Assembly: GCA_963921425.1 (NCBI GenBank)
Contig: OY992832.1
Span: 32,631,475-32,695,474 of the forward strand
Length of the DNA: 64,000 bases
Direction of reading: 5' to 3'
DNA from: Dryas octopetala
Taxonomy: Eukaryota; Streptophyta; Magnoliopsida; Rosales; Rosaceae
Made by a program: the position numbers and the translations under genes. Below, piece after piece: positions 60,763 through 64,000 of the stretch. Positions within the stretch are counted from its first letter, which is position 1; each line of letters begins with the position of its first letter. The notes under the pieces are model-generated. The model saw nothing but the letters and a program-made list of their open reading frames with translations. It did not search any database and was not told the origin of the DNA.

Positions 60763-62771
60763 TTTATAGAAACATGATGAAATTTATACACAACTGTATT
60801 ATGGAGAAGTGGATGCCAGTTTGGTACTCTCAACTTATAGAACAAAAAGGCAGTTTTCTAGTTAGTGAAGGGAGACATTAGAAGGTATTATCAATGGCCA
60901 ATAATAGGCAGATGTAATTTGGAGAGTGTTACTATTGCAATAGTTCAGTCTAGTTGTTCCATTGCTGACTCTTTGTTCTTTGAGAAAGGCCAATATGGTT
61001 TGAGTTTCTTCCCTTATTTTTGGCCTGAAGTTTCAGAGCCTAATTAAGACAGACTACTGTTGTACGACTTTAGAATACTATTCGTGTCTATTGTGTTTAT
61101 TCTTTACACACCTAAGGTATTCGCAATTTAGGTTTGTAGGATAAAACTATTTGTACTATATTTTTTTATATATTTTTCTCACGTGGGTTTTATTTATAGT
61201 AGAGATGTGGTATCAATGTGCTACAATTAATATTATTCTATTTTTTGTTTGTAAAAAAGAATTGAAGAGACTACCAAAAAAAACAAAAGAATTGAAGAGA
61301 CTAAATTGGGCTTTTACCATTGTAGCCCAAAAATTAGGTGGGTCGTGGCCCATTTCTTTTTCCCATTTGCCGAAACCAAAGCGCACCGTTTAAACTAAGT
61401 TTTTTTGTGTGAAAACTCACCGTTTTACTATATCAATCTAAGAACAAGTTTCACTTTTCCTTTATTGTTTTGTTCCTCTCTGCTCACATCTTTTCCTTTA
61501 TTGTTTCTCTTTTATTTTCAGTTTTCAGTAACAAACAACAAATATTTTCTCTCTTCTCACAACAATATCAATCTAAGAACAAGTTTCACTTTTGGGGATC
61601 ATCCATTGGAAGCACGGAGATTCTTTCTGCTTTTTTTTTTTTCTCTCTCTTCGTGCACAGTTTAATAGGTCTTTCAATGTGACATGAGAGCATGCCAAAA
61701 TCTTATCATGAATTCCGAACAGTTGCAAAGCCTGTATACAAGGCTATAAGGGATTGTTGTAAAGTTGTTTGAAAGAACGAAATCAATCTAACTATATATG
61801 TAAAGTTGGAATATTTCCATGTTCTGTTGTTCATCTAGACACACGACAGCAAATGATTTTTGCAATTTTCCTTCTCACATTCAATTTCTGGGATGAAGGG
61901 GTATCTTTATGGTTGCAGGGGTGAAGGGATTCGGAGATGTCATGTGAGAGACAGTTAGGAGAGAGGAGCTGATTCTGAGGGGAAAGACAGAGGTAGCAAC
62001 GCCAGTTTTTAAAAGAGAAATCCCAAAACTTATACTTGCTGATGCGGCCAACTATAAACCATTAGAGGATTTTGACGATATAGATTTTTAAAAAGGAAGA
62101 AAACAGCACAGTTACTAACAACAGAGAATCACGATCCATCCCAAAAATATGTTCGCTTATTTTCAACCAATATAGGCCGGAAGCAACACTTTGATCTGTT
62201 TGAATGTAAGTGCCGGGCGTGCCACCGTCAAGCCGAGATAAAATGGTTAACTGCACATTGCAAAGATCCAAGCAGCAACGCATATACCCAAAAATGTAGG
62301 CTGAAGCTTAAAACTAAACCAAACAAAAGAAGGCAAAAGTAGAACAGAATGTTTGAATTCTCTACTCTTTGAGAGCCAATTCAACACATAAAAATTCAAA
62401 ATTCTATTTTCAATATTTCCCTCCTTTTTCCTCAGGAACCAAACAGTGCGCATCAATTCAACATTGATCAGAACTACAGTTTATTTTATTGGAGATCAGA
62501 ACTACAGTTTATTTTATCAAAGATCAGAACTACAGTTGAGAAATGTAAGCTGAAATTCCAAAGGAAAAAAAAAAAAAGATCAACTTTTGAAAATGATTAA
62601 ACAGAAAGGATAAAGCTTGATGTTTCTACTCCCATCCGAAATCTAAACCAACAACGAAATATCCACAAACACAAAAATTCAATCTCTAGCTGCAGCATAC
62701 ATCACATTCACAACTGTTGAAAAGAAATGGATAATATTTGATTGGACCAAAATATATGTGAGGAGGCATCC
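60763..62771. other. Intergenic DNA between the UfSP relic and the anthranilate PRT gene
   Basis: No gene recognised. It holds a 28-bp direct repeat ('tatcaatctaagaacaag') at 61431 and 61566 and three tandem copies of a 28-bp unit ('gatcagaactacagttta') at 62466, 62494 and 62522. The first part probably includes the old UfSP 3' UTR. Confidence 0.6.
62466..62538 (+). repeat. 28-bp tandem repeat, 2.6 copies
   Basis: Three starts of 'gatcagaactacagtt' at 28-bp spacing, close to the 3' end of the anthranilate phosphoribosyltransferase gene. Confidence 0.9.
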
Positions 62772-63668
62772 TTAATAAATGATTGTATCTCTCTTCATTG
62801 TCTGCAATCAGTAAATGAAACAGATTAAAGGAATTGATATTTTCAATCACAAACTGAAGATGTTTAGTTTATAGTTAGAGCACTCACATTGGAGATATAT
62901 ACCCATTGATCAAGAGTCTTGATAGCTTTCCCTGAAATTTGGGTTTCACGAGCCAAACAAATTCCTTCAGCCAAGGTGTTCACCCGACCGCTGACCAACA
63001 GAGCTGCTGCTGCATTTAGGATCTGGCCAACAGTTTTGGAAATGAATAGATTTGTCAAACATAAGAAGTTAGCAATGACATTGATATGTTGTTGTGAAAT
63101 GAATCAAGGAAACTTACAAATGCATCTGCAATGGAACCTTTCTCCCCTGACAATACACGCTTTAGTACCTCAGAGTTGTACTTTGGGTCTCCACCTCGCA
63201 AGTCCTCTAGGGTGCAGCGAGGAATTCCAAACTCCACTGTATAATAAAAATTATGATTGTATTAGAGCATCAAGTTAATGATAGAGAATCCAAAATTCCA
63301 AAAGAACACAAATTAACAGCCGAGATTTAGAGACAAAAATCTTACATGGATCAAAGGCGAACTCTTCAATCTTATTAGGAGTCACATCCAGGATATGCCC
63401 GGGTCCTTTATTCAAATCAATTATGCATTAGGATTTATGTTAAATTAGAAATACAATGAGACACTGGTACAAAATTTAAAAAAAATTAAATTAAGAAAGA
63501 ATTCTTTGATGGCAGTGAAAAGCCTTACAACACCTTCCAAATAAACATAATGTAATATAAAAATGTGGGCACTTTACCAAGGGGACTCATTTCATCCAAG
63601 CCCTCTGAGTGAACAACTAATGCTCTTTTCATGCCAAAGCTTTGCAGTGCTTTAGCCATCTTTAAGAC
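62772..63668 (-). CDS. Anthranilate phosphoribosyltransferase (tryptophan synthesis), 3' half
   Basis: Five minus-strand exons are seen: 63668-63578, 63405-63346, 63236-63118, 63022-62888 and 62801-62772. All join in phase; earlier exons lie beyond the right edge. Motifs are [78 protein letters not shown], then [20 protein letters not shown] and [15 protein letters not shown]. These are the C-terminal lobe of TrpD-family enzymes, which join anthranilate and PRPP to give phosphoribosylanthranilate, the second step from chorismate to tryptophan; the plant enzyme (PAT1/TRP1 in Arabidopsis) is plastidic. The last exon adds TMKRDTIIY and a TAA stop. The transit peptide and PRPP-binding N-terminal part are outside the window. 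No lesion is seen. Confidence 0.93.
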
Positions 63669-64000
63669 CTACCCAATGAAGAAATATAATGAACTACATG
63701 CTTATGGAACTATAGAAACTTCTACAATATGTCCCTTGTGTCCACCAAAGTGTTGATCAAACAACATGATTTATAATCATTAAACAAGCCATGCTAAATC
63801 CATTTACATGAAGTGAAACCCAGTCAACAAAGAAATGAAACATAGTAGTTTTTATCATTTTAGTTCTACATCTTTAGCCTAAAGTACAGGAGAGAGGAGA
63901 CTAATCTTAATTTGTCCCTAATAGATCACCATCTAACCACCCTATAAGATAAGCATTGAGAAACAATCCATTTTAAATTTAGACAATCTAAAGTACTCTA

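Noticed and set aside
61405-61682. Short Phe/Ser-rich open frames
   Set aside because: T-rich intergenic sequence with a direct repeat; low-complexity translation.

Overview
The window is nuclear DNA from a flowering plant, almost certainly a eudicot. The genes have many short exons with GT-AG introns. Their closest recognisable relatives are plant proteins: an NPH3/BTB protein, an RNA polymerase IV/V subunit, a NIPP1-like FHA protein, plastid-type anthranilate phosphoribosyltransferase and a plant UfSP. Most of the rest is layered transposon sequence. The species cannot be named from this sequence alone. One assembly gap of 200 N lies at 6163-6362.

Layout. 1-813 (-): 5' part of a BMT5-like (DUF2431) rRNA methyltransferase gene that runs off the left edge. 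1090-9810: nest of terminal-inverted-repeat (TIR) elements, a large near-perfect palindrome next to the gap, and a reverse-oriented Gypsy-type LTR. 10073-11102: Mutator-like element with a clean 9-bp target duplication and an internal 58-bp-arm hairpin. 11804-15788 (-): nine-exon NRPD4/NRPE4 (RDM2) gene, a subunit of Pol IV and Pol V, with a TIR element in its last intron. 16100-20500: LTR remnant, then a decayed L1-type LINE carrying a small TIR element. 20964-23322 (-): five-exon NPH3/BTB gene of At5g47800 type. 24182-28128: non-autonomous hAT element with an exact 8-bp target duplication and three other elements nested inside. 28137-39480: gene-poor, with a Tat/Ogre-like solo LTR, a CACTA end, a dispersed repeat family and microsatellites. 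39831-41663 (-): FHA protein of NIPP1 type with an RVSF PP1-docking motif. 42105-47608: hAT-like and other TIR elements, and an old Copia fossil that holds a piece of plastid 23S rDNA. 47641-60762 (+): Ufm1-specific protease (UfSP) gene that is now a relic, broken by small lesions and by two Copia insertions in its coding exons. 62772-right edge (-): 3' half of anthranilate phosphoribosyltransferase.

The host genes are ordinary single-function genes and do not form a cluster. From memory, the NPH3 and FHA genes match adjacent Arabidopsis loci (At5g47800 and At5g47790), so this looks like an old conserved neighbourhood stretched by about 16.5 kb of transposons. No wholly new molecular system is evident. 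The most interesting points are the UfSP relic with a young Copia inserted at its catalytic Asp-Pro-His box, the RNA-directed DNA methylation gene that carries a transposon in its own intron and a tandem repeat just upstream, the transposon hairpin, the multi-level hAT nest with readable target duplications, and the repeated TIR / C-rich element architecture.
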